A stretch of DNA of 64,000 nt from Nectonema munidae (Eukaryota; Nematomorpha; Nectonematoida; Nectonematidae), in assembly GCA_030549495.1 (NCBI GenBank), contig JAUIRK010000042.1, forward strand, positions 1 to 64,000, read 5' to 3'. Below, piece after piece: positions 21,215-33,212 of this stretch. The notes under the pieces were generated by a model, which had not been told where the DNA came from, searched no databases, and saw nothing but the letters and a program-made list of their open reading frames with translations. How positions within the stretch are numbered: position 1 is the stretch's first letter; every line of letters starts with the position of its first letter. The translations under genes were made by a program, and so were the position numbers.

Positions 21215-22666
21215 TCATTACGCAAAATTTCACAACTTTTGCTGTCGTATTTAATCCTCTCTCCAACACACGTTAACTTCTAAGTGAGATTTTTGAAGTC
21301 AAAAATTAATTGATTTATCCCGATCAAATTGTTTATAAAATTATGCAAAAAATATCATTCGCAAATGACTAACCAATTAATCAAAAAGTTCTTTTTTCAA
21401 CACCGCGATTTTTTGGATGGACATAAGAGTAATCTGTGCTTAGTTTTGAGAGGAGATTTAAACAATTTTCATTACTCATTTTAATTAACTTTTATTCATG
21501 GGAAAAATCTTATGAATGGAATATGCAGCAAATATAGAGGTATTCCTTTTTACAAAAGATTTAAACGGTTGAACTGTTGAGTAATCAACCTTTCTGTTAT
21601 CACTTTCATTCATAGTTTTCATATTAAAAAAGTGCATAGATGGCATAGGGGCTGAAGCGTGGAAGTTTTGCACGTGGTGTCTCAGATTCAATTTAAAGTG
21701 ATCTCAAAAAAGTTTACAAAAATTTTGATCTACTTCAAAAATATTGACTTTTTACCAAAAAAGGACTCTATTGTTTTTTGGGAAATTTAAAATAAAGCCA
21801 AGTAACTTTATTGAATGGACAAAACATATATTTTCAACTCCTAAATGAAAAGCAAACAATCAAATAAACTCTTTGTTAGTTTGATAGTTATTCATTTTTT
21901 GATTGGTTGGTTGGATATCAAAGCACTTTCAGCCGTAAGGCCATATGCTCGCATTATGCTTGAAGGTGGTTAATCACAGTTAATTGTGATTTTGTTTTTA
22001 AGAGTTGGGAGCCTTGGGGATCGAACCCCTGACCTTCAACTGTTAAGCTGAGAAATTAATAAATTATAATACCTATAATCATTTTTTTAAATTTGCTATT
22101 AAAAACTGAGGCTACGTTTGCTACTACACTGAAAAAAGTGCAACGGTTTTTTTGATTTAGGAGTGATAGCAAAAAGGAGAAAAATCATTTTTAATAATCT
22201 CTCTTCATAATTATTGATATATAAAGATCAATATATAATTTTTTTCTAAATCTGATCATATCATCATCCAACTTTAGAGAATAACCGTGAGTTAGATATA
22301 GCAAATGCTTCACTATATCCTTCTTTGGCGGAAGAATTTTGCTAAATAGCGTGTATGTGAAAGTCTTGCTTGCATTCCAATAAAAATAAATCTTCTTTAA
22401 GGATTTTAAGGATTGAATATAAGAAAGACGACAGCATGCCATCTTTGCACGCGTGAATAGACAAAATTGGAATTAGCTGCTTTCAGATGTGTTCATGGGT
22501 GAAAATGGTTTGCTAAACTTAGATTTTATTACAGATTAGGGAGTATTTGCAGGAAGATTTCGTTTGAATACTTGTGGTTTACTGATTTCTGCGTATATAT
22601 ATATATACATGGATGGATATATATATATATATATATGAAGGAGCTTGCTTGTCAAACTAATTAAAG
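21215..22666. other. Intergenic with a tRNA-like remnant and AT microsatellite
   Basis: No gene seen. On the minus strand at about 22008-22055 is a B-box-like GGGGTTCGATCCCC, probably a SINE remnant. An (AT)n tract with interruptions lies at about 22596-22637. Confidence 0.5.
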
Positions 22667-22783
22667 TTATTTCCTCCAAATCTTACAACAGTATTGATTG
22701 GTGCATGTATCAAATACATAAACAAGAGCGCAACGCCAAAATCCAATAGCATCATCACGACGGCACTTCACAATAAACTCTGG
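22667..22783 (-). CDS. Possible terminal exon of an unrecognised gene
   Basis: A good acceptor (TTTGTTTCAG at 22784-22793 on the minus strand) precedes a 38-codon frame ending TAA at 22667-22669. It is rich in cysteine and tryptophan (KCRRDDAIGFWRC, CCKIWRK). A candidate upstream exon at 22864-22928 ends at GAG|GTACAA and joins in phase. A second minus frame over the same bases would give a hydrophobic membrane-like segment, so the frame choice is uncertain. No family recognised. Confidence 0.25.
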   Translation of the reverse strand, partial: PEFIVKCRRDDAIGFWRCALVYVFDTCTNQYCCKIWRK

Positions 22784-23264
22784 CTGAAACAAATTTCAAA
22801 AAGCATTCTTTGTTCTTCTCTCACTTTCGCATGGGCTTAGTTCCAGTAAGTCCCTATTTGTACCTCAGCTCTGTTTCCTGCTTTTTGTAGGATGATGATG
22901 ATGACCAAATGACATCTTCCCTTGTTACCTTATTGCCGTAATTTAAAAGAGCATTTTATATTCCCCAAAAAATGGGCAGAATCTGTGACTTATGGAGTAA
23001 ATTGCGCTTAGTTTTTCTAACTAAAATATCTTAGATTCATAAATGAAGCCAATATTTTATGGTAGATAGCAAGTGTCAATCAAAGGACATTTTAACCAGA
23101 TAAAAAATATGCTGACTATAATTATTATTATATTTTATTGAGTTTTAGTGTTTTTTAACATTAGAACAAGATTATGCACATTCACAAAATTATTTTATTG
23201 GTTGCAAATGTCTGGAAAATTAGCAAAATTGTATTTACATTTTCGGTAAAGCACCCATCCTTCA

Positions 23265-23328
23265 CATCTTAATTCGGCCAAATTTTTGTTCGACTAAATG
23301 TCTAACGGCCAAATGTCAGGGTAACCTA
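23265..23328. repeat. MULE terminal repeat remnant
   Basis: Contains AAATGTCTAACGGCCAAATG, the same word pattern that makes up the ends of the MULE at 36607-38457. No second end or coding part is seen nearby. Confidence 0.45.
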
Positions 23329-23329
23329 T

Positions 23330-23887
23330 AATGGCGTAGCTATAAAAATTGCCGCCAGGGGCGGTTCATGAATTTAACACCTCTCTTTTATTTTAAAAAT
23401 AAATAAAATCTTGCTAAGAACGCGTAGGCGTAATACTCCTTCTTCCTTTGATACCCCCACTTTGGGAGGGGCAAACCAGATCCATGCATTTTAACTGAAT
23501 TTCCATCCAACGAAATATATGTCTTTACTTACACACATAAGGAACAAACTTTAATTTGTAATAGAGGCACTGCAAAAAAGATAGATTTTGCATTTTTCTT
23601 TAAAAACTTTACGTACCTGAACAAAATTGCGAAATATGTTATGAAAGAATACTTGTAAGGTGAAACTTGTGACAGTTAGCTTTCAGATGAAGTAAAAAGA
23701 AATGTACAAAAAATGGCAAGACTTTAAATGAATCAATTTGATCTGTTGTTGAAAAACAATGTTAACTGATCAATGCAAAATATATACAAATAGGCAATAT
23801 TGATTGCAGCATTTAAGTAAGTTCAGAAAATACCGCCCACAAAAAAGTGACGCCTGGGGCGGACCGCCCCTCCTAGCTACGCTACTA
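23330..23887. mobile_element. hAT-like MITE, about 558 bp
   Basis: Left end ATGGCGTAGCTA and right end TAGCTACGCTACT are inverted. Next to them are GC-rich subterminal blocks (GCCGCCAGGGGCGG and GCCTGGGGCGGACCGCCCC). The interior is AT-rich and non-coding. The target duplication is unclear. A related end lies at 50.81-50.87 kb. Confidence 0.6.
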
Positions 23888-25897
23888 AGTCAACTTCAGT
23901 TTTAAAACAGATAAGTTAAGTAGTAATCAATCAAGAAATAAAAAGCTTTCTATGGTTCGTTGACCTAGGATAAGAAAAGATGCATGCATCTGCATAACGT
24001 AAGTCCAGTGTGTTGAAGTTCCAGCAATGTTTTACAGCCAGTATTTTGTGTTTGATTGATAGGTGAAGGCCATTTTTCAAGATAAAATTAAAGGAATCAA
24101 ATGTGGACTGATGAAATATACATCGATATATAGCGGGACATGCAGGGCAATAGTTCCAGTGTATCTGAGGACAAAAGCTTCACTGGCCCCACACCCCTTA
24201 CCTAGTATAACTGATTTGTTCAGTAGCAGCGTTCAACTGTTTTTATCATTAGAGAAATTTTAAGTACCGCTTTTTAAAGAAAAAGCTTACCAAATCGATG
24301 GCAGGTTTAGAAATATTTTTAATGACACCACTTTCAAAATTCACCTATGCTATAGCAATTTTCAAGCTTTCTCTCATTACTAATAATAATGCAAGCGTAT
24401 TCTTCATTAGTCTCACTCTTAGCGCACTGTCCATGCGAGGGACGTATTTAATACAATACAGATTTATGACTTCCAAAAATATTTATCATAGTAACACTAT
24501 TTCCACATTAGAATAAGATCAAGCTCAAAGAATTCGTAGAGACTAAATTTGATGTTGGTGCTATGCCTGAAATTGGAATTGTCTCTATACTTCGCGCTAC
24601 CATAAATACTTCATATATTGATTATGCGATTATTCTTTTTATAAGCTTCTTCCATTTTTTGCATCCACTCACGAATGTTTATAAGCTACGAATTTTTAGG
24701 TAAGCCTTGCTTCTCAATACAATTTTTTGTAAAAGTAATGAAAAGTAAAGAGTCTTTGGATTTTAGTACATTGATATCTTTCAAAATGCAGGCCTGAAAA
24801 TGGCAATACTAAAGAAGTAATTTGTAAAATGTGCTAGTATTTGATTGAGAGGAAAAAATATACCAGCGCATACATTTTAACAAATTTAAACTTTTTCAAA
24901 ATGAGTGCATGTTAACAAAAATGTGTGGAGTAAAGTTTTCGTTTATTCTGATGGTTAAACGGTTGAAAAAGGATATAAGGCTCACCAGAAAAACTATATT
25001 TGGCACAGACCCCATTTTAAAGTTTCACGACTTCTGGACTATGGATTCAAAAGCTGATAAATAGATTAAGACTGAGAGGACATATCTTATCAAAAAGAAA
25101 CAATTGATGAAGATATGAAAGAAGCTTGGAGATATTAATTTTAAGATGGAAATCAATGATGGAAAAAGATTGCGCCAAGGTTGATTTGAAAGAAGAAGCG
25201 GATTATAGAACTAAGTGTAAATTTCCTTCCAGAATCATTTCCTATAAAAAAGATGATGATAATGATCTACAAACGATGGTCTATGCAGGGAGGCAAGAGC
25301 GATTTTTTATTCTTCAATTTTTTACTTTCTGTTTTATTCAACAAATATGCTATAAAAAATGTACAACAAAATGGTATTTAAAATATGCACGTTTTGAAAA
25401 TTAATTATTTTTATAAATGAACCAGAATTATATCATACTTTATTTTAAGCAAACAATCTTTATTTTAATTTAACTCAATCGGAGTCGAAGAAAAATATTA
25501 TTTCTCCAATTATTATTATTATTTTTAAAAAGTACAAAAATATAGTGAGAATCGAAAAATAAAAAAAGAACTATTTTCAGTCAAAGCTTTGTAATAATGA
25601 CAGATGCCTCTTGTTTTATACCATAAAGGGAGAAGAAAAGTCAATAAATTCAAAAAATCAATTTTTATAAAAGAACAAAAAGTTACACTTTTTGTATCAA
25701 TTTTTAGGTCATTAAGTGCAAAACGAAAATTTATCTAAATAGTTTGTTATTGTTTGAAGTTTTATTAGAAGTCAATAAATTGTTCAAGCTATAAGAATAG
25801 TATGTGCTCATAACAATCCACTAAAAGTTGCGCGCTTTTGTGATTTTTTCCGAGTAACCAATTAAAACAGTTTATGAAGCATCAATCAAAGAATACT
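23888..25897. other. Intergenic, no gene recognised
   Basis: Several short plus-strand frames (near 24.06, 24.30, 24.92 and 25.13 kb) have no recognisable domain. The one at 25.13 kb, with KEEADYRTKCKFPSR, looks least like chance but has no start or splice context I can defend. Confidence 0.4.
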
Positions 25898-25905
25898 AAC
25901 TAGAG

Positions 25906-28069
25906 CAAGGGTTCCCAACCACTGGGCCGAGACCCCAATTGGGGTCGACAAGTAATTTTCTTGGAGGTGCAAGACATTATAATTGATAATGATTTATAAG
26001 GGATTTGGGTGATATCAATGGATTGGATTCAGTAGGCTTTTCCCAAACCTTGCCCCATTCAAACCTGAGACGGTATATATAGGCCTAATTCTAAAAGACA
26101 AAGGATAGAATATACGTTAGGTCAAACTGTAAACTACAAGACAAAGGATAGAATATACGTTAGCTCAAACTGTACTATTTCCCCCTTTTAATGCCAAAAT
26201 TAACTGGGGCAATCAATTGTACAGTAGCTTGTTGTCAATCGTTTTTTTCAGGACCTTTTTAATCCTAGGATTAACTTGCGGGGATCACAGGTTCTTGGCT
26301 ATTTTTACCTATATCCATAGTGCTTCAGATATGTATATATATGCCTGTCTAGGATTATTTGTGTCAGTTTAGAGTTTGTATCTGGCATGTCTGTATGTCA
26401 TTGTGCTACCAGTCTGCTTAAGCCAACACTGAATTTGTATTTGGAAAGTTGTAAGTATGGAGCGTTGTAATATTTTAAAATTTGATTTATCTCTTCTGTT
26501 TTAATAGTCAGTATTTCAAGGACTGATTTTGTACTTAGGTACATGGTTTTTTTCTTTTTGTGTGTGTGTCTCTGTGTGTAATAGAAGGTTTCTGATGTTT
26601 GAATTTTCTATTAACTATGTTCAATATAATGATATTCCCTGAATATTAATGATAATTTCACTGCAAATTACCAACCTTAGTCTCAAGTCATATATGCCAA
26701 AAATATTGATGTTTACAAACCTATAGTAAGCTGAAGAAAGACATGCGGATATATGTAAGAAATAATAAATGAGTTGTGGGTGAATAATTAAAATTCAGAT
26801 AAATGAAAAATAGGATCATTTCTTAAAGAACGTGGACTAAGGGGGAAAATGTTGGCGGCATATGTACTGATGGTGCACCGTCTATGCTAGGTGGTAGATC
26901 TGGGTTTCAATAGATGGTAAAGAATGTTTCTCCACAAGTTGTTCGAGTTCATTGCATTATACATCGTTAAGTATTTGCTTCAAAAACATTGACAACAGAT
27001 TTGAAACTGTTATGCAATCAATAGCAGTTAACTTCATAAAGTCAAATGCATTGAACAATCGATGGTTCGCTAAACTGTGCCAAGAAATCGTTTCAAGCAT
27101 GAAGTTCTTCTATTGCACAGTGAGATAAGGTGGCTGTCAAAAGGAAAAGTATTGAAGAGATTTTTGAGTTGATTGCTTAAAAACTGCATACTTGGTAACT
27201 TTCTTCACAATTCTGAATTCCCTTAATCTTTCATTTCAGGGAGAGACTTCCAACCCTTGATTTTGCAGAAAAACAAAATGCCTTCCAAATGAAGCTGGAA
27301 CTTTGGCTGTCAAGGATAAAAAAAGAGAGATTTTTACATGTTTCCCACATTAAATACATTTGTTGAAGAAAATGAGAATGATGTTCCATTCAACAACAGT
27401 TTTCAAAGTTTGCTGATCCAACGGTTGGAGACTAAAAAAGAGGAGTTTATCGATATTTTCCAGAAAAGCTTTGAAAACCATTTGCTCCAAAAATTGAAGA
27501 TGTTCCTGAAAGATATCAAGAGGAATTCATTGATCTTATCAGATCTGACTGTGCAAACACTGACTTTGAATCCATAGCAGTGAATCAATTTTGGATCAAG
27601 CAATTACATCGATATCCAAATTTGGCTGAAGGTATGCTGAGAATTCTCATGCCTTTTCCTTCCGTGTGAGTGACCTTTTCATCTTTACAACTTATAAAAT
27701 CAAAGCTAAGAAATAAACTCCATGCTGAAGATGACCTACGTTGTGCTGTATCCAAAACAACATCACAGATTGAGAAGTTGGTGATAGAAAAACAGTACCA
27801 AACATGACATTAAGAACATTATTGTTTATTATCAAAATAAAGCTTGTATTACTCGCATCAGTAACATCCAATTTTGTTATTTTGAGCTAATTATATTGTA
27901 TATAAATGGATATTTTCGTTCTTGCTATAATAAAACAAGTTACTGCAGTTATGTAGCATTCTCATGTATACCTTAATCAATGAATATAGTCTTGATCTTT
28001 AGATAGGGTCGCAGAAAGTCCGGTGAGGCTTAAATTGGGCCACCACTGAAAAAAGGTTGGGAACCAATG
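25906..28069 (+). mobile_element. hAT element (Buster/ZBED5-like), decayed
   Basis: The ends are inverted: CAAGGGTTCCCAACC on the left, CATTGGTTCCCAACC when the right end is read inward. Flanking 8-bp duplications AACTAGAG (25898-25905) and AAATAGAG (28070-28077) match at 7 of 8 bases, as expected for hAT. The 2164-bp body holds a broken transposase and a 43-bp direct duplication at 26097-26181. Confidence 0.85.
26840..27810 (+). pseudogene. hAT transposase remnant (SCAND3/ZBED5-type)
   Basis: Pieces in several frames follow the order of this family: CTDGAPSMLGGRSGF and VHCIIHR near 26.85-26.97 kb, RWLSKGKVLKRFFEL near 27.13 kb, the LETKKEEFIDIFQ region at 27338-27577, and a C-terminal IEKLV-like end near 27.77 kb. 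Multiple stops and frameshifts interrupt it and the N-terminal part is missing, so it is inactive. Confidence 0.75.
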
Positions 28070-28480
28070 AAATAGAGGATGTAAAAGTCCAAGATTACCG
28101 ACATTTTATATATACAACATTTGTGGTGTGTCTTTTTACCGAAATAAAGCGATATCTTGTCAAAACTTTTTCAAATCTTAATTTTTTCACACCAATTAAA
28201 AATAAAGGAATTTATTTAAAAGTTTTTAACCAATTAGAATGAAAATTTTAATTATTTTTGATTTTAAATAAGTAAAAACATTCAAGCACATTACACTATT
28301 TTTAGTTTCTTTGCAAAATATTCAGATTCACTTAAAATAAAAAGAAGCAATTCCACAACTATAGAAGTCAACTAAAAGTGGTAAAATTAAGTTTTACCAT
28401 TTTTACAGTAATATGACTTTCAATACATGTAAATTAAGAGCTTTTACTCAATTTTTTAGAATAAATAATAATTTTCAGGG

Positions 28481-28603
28481 GGCGTGAGTAGGGTTGGTTA
28501 GATGCTGGATTCGATAACTTAAGCTCTTGGGTTCGATTCCGCATCAAGCCGGCTTTGCTCATAGTTTGATACAAGGGGCGCAATTGTGCCTTCTCGGTGA
28601 AAA
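28481..28603 (+). repeat. tRNA-derived SINE family A
   Basis: The A-box region is GGTTGGTTAGATGCTGG, the B-box is GGGTTCGATTCC, and a conserved tail holds ACAAGGGGCGCAATTGTGCC. It is one of the best copies of the family in this window. Confidence 0.8.
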
Positions 28604-30190
28604 TACTCTATGGTACCTTACCTTTACCTTTACAATATTTTTGTGTTATATCAGCAATGCCAATATTTGGATAATATAGTAATGATATAGAGAACTGAAA
28701 AATCTTCAGTTTTAAAGATAACTTTAACGTTGGAAGTAAATTCACTACTAAATTTCACTGCTTGTAAAAGGGATAATAAGTAAACGTGTGAATTGCTGAA
28801 TAAAATTGAGTACAGTTTTATCCTATTTTTTGTTCACCAACTACTTTTATGAGTTAATCATATTTGATATGCAATAGTCAGAATAGTTTGTCAGTACCAA
28901 ATTTGGTTTGCGGAGTTATTGGATTTTACCTAAGGCTTAGCCGAGCACAAAAAATTTCGTTCTACAAAAATTTTAACTTGAAAATACATATGTCCAGTGG
29001 CTTAATCAATAGCGGGGGAGGGGCATTGAACCATAATCCCCCTCCTTAAAATGAAGTATCGATCTTATTGGTGTGGCTTCCAGGTTTGTTTGAAATAGAT
29101 ATGAATTGCAAATTCAATGTAATACGAATTACCCTTTAAAAGTCCAAAGTCATTAATAATAATAATAGCCGTCTAGTTATGAGGCTTATTTTTAAAAGCC
29201 ACCCCCTTTAAAACTTACACAAAAATAAAATTGTTTAATTACCTGCGATGATTTGTAACACTTCTTTTTAAGCCAACTCCACAAAGCTTTCATTTTGAGC
29301 TTTTAAAAGTTTTGAAAACTTCGCTAAAAATACTTTAAAAGTAAAAGGATGAATGAAAAGGCACATACAAAGAGTTCACGTGCCCCAGGTTCTTCACCCT
29401 TGGTTTTAGGAATTGGAACCAATGGATTCCATTGATAAGCAGCATCTGAAATAACATATAGCATTTTTTGGCAAATATATCGAGCTCCTGTTTTATCTGA
29501 AACTTATAAGTATGGCTGTTTTTCATTCATTAATTTTATAGTTCCAAAAAAGGCCTGGAAATGCTCTAAATTTCTGAATATCTCTCTCATTACACTTTTC
29601 TCTTTGTAAGGAATAAAAAAAAGTGTTTCTTGATTTCTTCGACCCAATGATTTGAAAATGAATCACCCTGTAGTCTATCATCATCTGGTGTTAGAAGCTG
29701 CATTTATAACAGCATCATTATACTTTCCAAGTCTTTCTTCAATAATAATATTTCATCTTATGGCTTTGATTGTTGAGAAACAAATCAGATATCTAATAGT
29801 ATCAAAGTTATGCTAGGATAGAAGTTCCCTAAATTTTTCGCCTAAAAACACGAATGAGGTGACAAATATACTCAAAAGCATTTTCCTTTATAAAATGGAT
29901 CCGTTATTCGGGCCTGGCGCTATCCATACCAAAGGAAAAGCAGTGCTAGGTCAAATCCTTTATGTCAGAGCGCTTCTTAGTACAGCGAAAGTGCAATAAA
30001 TCTGCAAAGTTAGAAGAGAACGAGGTCCTTACTCCTTTAGAAATAAAAGTGGCATGGTGTGAAGGAAGTTAGCACCAAAGTGTGCCCGAACACTAATGCA
30101 TTTACAGTGAGTTTCGTTTTCCACAAGTCTTTTCTTGCACATTTTGCCTGGATCTTTCGATATTTTCGGTAAACCCACGCATTTCTAACG
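28604..30190. other. No gene recognised
   Basis: AT-rich DNA upstream of the VOPP1-like exon. Its missing signal-peptide exon might lie here, but I could not identify it. Confidence 0.4.
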
Positions 30191-30275
30191 CTTTTCACGT
30201 TTTTTCAAATTTTTGGAACTAAAGAAAAAATTATCAATCTAAATGTAGAAAAGGGCAATTCTTTAATATCTACTT
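30191..30275 (-). repeat. Duplicated intron-exon segment, copy 1
   Basis: About 80 bp nearly identical to 32117-32204. Read on the minus strand it contains ATTTTTTCTTTAG, a good splice acceptor, followed by TTCCAAAAATTTGAAAAAAC. Here the frame after the acceptor stops after ten codons. Confidence 0.7.
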
Positions 30276-30563
30276 AAACCCCATTGGAAAACACTCATTA
30301 AAATAAACTAGAGTTATTATATCATTTATTAGTTGAGTTTAGAGAACATTGGAAACGAAAAACTCAGGAAATGTTGTAAGAGATTTCGTATACTTGTAAT
30401 AACTGGGTAGACCCTAGCATTACTGGAATAAGAGTCGTAAAACTTATTATTATTTTTTCAACGAATTTTTTTTCGTCGTCATTTTATCAAACTTGGGAAG
30501 TTGTTGGCATTTTGTGCTTGGAAATGAAGACATCCAAATGTTTCTACGCGTTTTCTTTTATAG

Positions 30564-30884
30564 GCCCTGTCAAAACGATGCTTTTTGACGGAAAAAAAGC
30601 GTGTAAAGGAATACATGTGTGCGAAGTATGAAAGATGTTGTGGAGATATGTGTTGTGAAGGAGATAGAAGTAAGGACCGCCTCATATGGCACATCATTAT
30701 CTTAGTCATCATCTTAGCCATACTCTCTGCGCTTGTTTTATACAAGCTGTGCACGATCAGAAGAAAAATGAAGAGAAAGAAAGGAAAAGAGGAAAAAAAT
30801 TCTTCACTAGAAGATCAACTTCATCTTGCATTGGATGATTCTTTAGATCCATCAAAGAAGATTTCATTACTACAAATCTCATAA
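30564..30884 (+). CDS. VOPP1/WBP1-like single-pass membrane protein, terminal exon
   Basis: The exon is taken to start after the acceptor TTTTCTTTTATAG (AG at 30562-30563, phase 0); an in-frame TAG within that acceptor excludes reading further upstream. The 106 residues show a short luminal cysteine module (RCF, then YMCAKYERCCGDMCC), one transmembrane helix (about residues 43-61: WHIIILVIILAILSALVL), a basic stop-transfer (IRRKMKRKK), and an acidic tail. The pattern C-x13-C-x5-CC-x3-CC followed by a helix and IRR matches VOPP1/ECOP and WBP1 proteins, which sit in endosomal membranes. The tail lacks the PPxY motifs usual in that family; it has leucine pairs instead (EDQLHL, ISLL) that could act as sorting signals. 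The signal-peptide exon should lie upstream and was not found. A poly(A) signal follows at 30936. Confidence 0.65.
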   Translation, partial: ALSKRCFLTEKKRVKEYMCAKYERCCGDMCCEGDRSKDRLIWHIIILVIILAILSALVLYKLCTIRRKMKRKKGKEEKNSSLEDQLHLALDDSLDPSKKISLLQIS

Positions 30885-30935
30885 ATTCACTTCGATACAA
30901 CTTTCAATTGTCTTTTGACCAAATGAAGTCTTTCT

Positions 30936-30941
30936 AATAAA
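30936..30941 (+). terminator. Poly(A) signal of the VOPP1-like gene
   Basis: AATAAA, 52 bases after the stop codon. Confidence 0.65.
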
Positions 30942-30986
30942 ACTTTTATATCGTAATTTATTATCACATCATTTTTAGTCTTCCAT

Positions 30987-31085
30987 AGCTGAACAGATCG
31001 TAAGGGTAGTCACGATCGGGAATCGAAGCTAGATCATCTACCTAAGCTCCTAATTAAGATTCATACTTAATTACTCAAGAACGAA
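30987..31085 (-). repeat. tRNA-derived SINE family B, degraded copy
   Basis: On the minus strand CTTCGATTCCCGATCGTGAC is followed by a tail like that at 49.2 kb. The A-box is poorly kept. Confidence 0.5.
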
Positions 31086-32022
31086 GCAAAGCCGTTTAAA
31101 CAAGATTTTCAAGAATATAAATCAGCGCTTCTTAAGGGTAACGAACCAAAGTTGGGCTGGAAAATTTCTTAAAAATTAACATAATTAATCACATAGATTT
31201 GACTATAATACTATTGTTATAGGCTTCAAATTTAGGAGATTCATAGCGATATTGTTTTGACATTACTGATTTCATTTCAATCTAAGCCGTATAATATGCG
31301 TATATTTCAAAAGCTAAAACGAAAAATTTTAATAATAGAGAACAAAACAAAGTTGATAGAACTCATGATAAGACTGAAACATACATTTAAACTTTATTTG
31401 GAAAATGAAAAGGAAAAAAGGAAGATATTTCCGTCATTGCAAACTTTTTCAATCATAATAAGAAGGTAAAAAGCTTTTATTTCAATTTTTATTCATTAAT
31501 TATCTTGAAAAAAATTTGTTCTAATGACTTTCTGAGGTTATAATTTTTTATAAAAAAATGAAAAATAATAAAATTTATTTTTAATTCTAAATAGTTAAAA
31601 TAACAATGAAATACATCCCATTATCGGTAAATAGTCGGGCTTTTCATTTTTTTGCTAGTGATTTTAATAAATAAATAAAAATTGATCAAAATTCTTTTGT
31701 TTAATATAAAAAAACTGTTACAACACATTAAAGTTGTACACGCATCCCTAAATTAATTTAATATTCTAAGCCTCATTCAGAAAAACAAGACCATAATGGC
31801 CTATTAAAGAAGATTCAGTTCAAAGAACAGACCATTTTTCAAAAAAATAAAGTTTTTTAGGCTATTCAGAGCAGATGTTGAAATGCAAATACACTTAAAG
31901 GCTTTAATAATAAAAAAAATAAAAAAATAGACAAAAATATGAAATGAAAATATAATAATATTGATAGAAAATCAATTAGAGGGTGTTCGATGCCACCTTT
32001 AAAAAGTTCATTGATCGCTTCA

Positions 32023-32146
32023 TCACGTTTCTTTAAAGTAAGAAATGATGTCATGAGAATTCGTCTCTTCAACTTTTGAAACCTTTTTATTGGAGTCCTT
32101 CTTTATTTTTGAAGAATTCTTTTCGCGTTTTTTCAAATTTTTGGAA
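32023..32146 (-). CDS. Possible lysine-rich terminal exon, unrecognised gene
   Basis: After an acceptor TTTTTTCTTTAG, a 40-codon frame ends TGA at 32023-32025. It is lysine- and serine-rich and ends SHDIISYFKET. The last stretch resembles a PCNA-interacting (PIP) box with S in place of Q (x-x-x-I-x-x-Y-F), which is inference only. The acceptor and first ten codons are duplicated at 30191-30275. No upstream exon could be assigned, so this may be a relic. Confidence 0.25.
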
Positions 32147-32204
32147 CTAAAGAAAAAATTATCAATCTAAATGTAGAGAAATGCAATTCTTTAATATCTA
32201 TCAA
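32117..32204 (-). repeat. Duplicated intron-exon segment, copy 2
   Basis: Partner of 30191-30275, in the same orientation and about 1.9 kb away. The VOPP1-like exon lies between the copies on the other strand. Confidence 0.7.
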
Positions 32205-32699
32205 AATTAAGAAATGTTACAATTATTAAAAATATAGTTTTTTTAATATTAAGCTCAGAGGAAAGCACAGTGCTGTGAACCATTCTTAATGAAAATAATC
32301 TAAAAAACAGAAATTCAATGAACAAAACAATTTAAAAGAAAAAAATATATTTTTAAATTTCAAATATTTCTTCTAGATTTTCTTCTTCGCTTATATAATT
32401 TTTGCTTGAAGAACTAGTCAGAAATCATAAGTTTTGTATGCTGCTAATGTACCAATATGTATTTTATCCTGGTTTTCTTCCTCTGAAGAATTCAAAGGTT
32501 TTAACGATTAGGTAGTGCTCTGGTGACCCGATTCTAACTTTGTTTGTAATCAAGTTACCAACAAGATATTAAGATTATTTCCCACTTTGGGAGCGTTCGC
32601 GTTAGGATTGTATCGTTCCCTCAGCTGTATATTTGAAACATAGATTCTTGTAAAATGATATATATCAAGATATAGTTATGCAGTAATGAGGGCCCAGTA

Positions 32700-33212
32700 T
32701 TAGGCGTTTAGTAGTGGGATGGAAAGTCCAGGCCGATTCCGCGTGGGACCACGATATCCGAAAGTATTGGTGCGAACGTCACAAACAATACTTAACTTGG
32801 CGCCAATATCTTTGAAGACATTAGCAGGTGAGCAAGATTTATCCAACCTTAATAGGCCAAATTTTATTGTTAAAATGACATTCAAAAGTTGTAGACTGAT
32901 TGCGTTTCTCTTTTTAGGTTTTACATGGTTCATCATACTAAACACGCTTTCAATATTTGAATGCCGCAATATTAAAACTGATATAGCACAGTTATAAAGT
33001 TCATAAAAAGTGTTAGAACCCAAAGCGTCTTTGCATTCTCCTACTTCTTTCCAAAACATTTCCATGTTTGTTTGTTTGTTCTTCCAATCAATAAGTGTAA
33101 ATTTGTTCAACTGGTATTCAATTTTAGAAATTTCATGCTGATTCATATATATAAATTCTATTGCGTTGTAAATAGTTGAAATATCTTTTACAGGTTGAAG
33201 CATATAATTCAA
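32700..33212 (-). pseudogene. hAT transposase C-terminal fragment
   Basis: The 170-residue frame contains the hAT dimerisation region: MFWKEV, then ALGSNTFYELYNCAISVLIL, HSNIESVFSMMNHVKPKKRN and LTIKFGL. These match the LSxPxSNxxxERxFSxxNxxKxxxRN signature. The N-terminal and catalytic parts are absent on this strand upstream, so it is a truncated relic of a different hAT subfamily from the one at 25.9 kb. Confidence 0.75.

Noticed and set aside
25126-25404. 92-codon plus frame with KEEADYRTKCKFPSR
   Set aside because: No defensible start or splice site and no recognised family. The second half is hydrophobic chance-like sequence.
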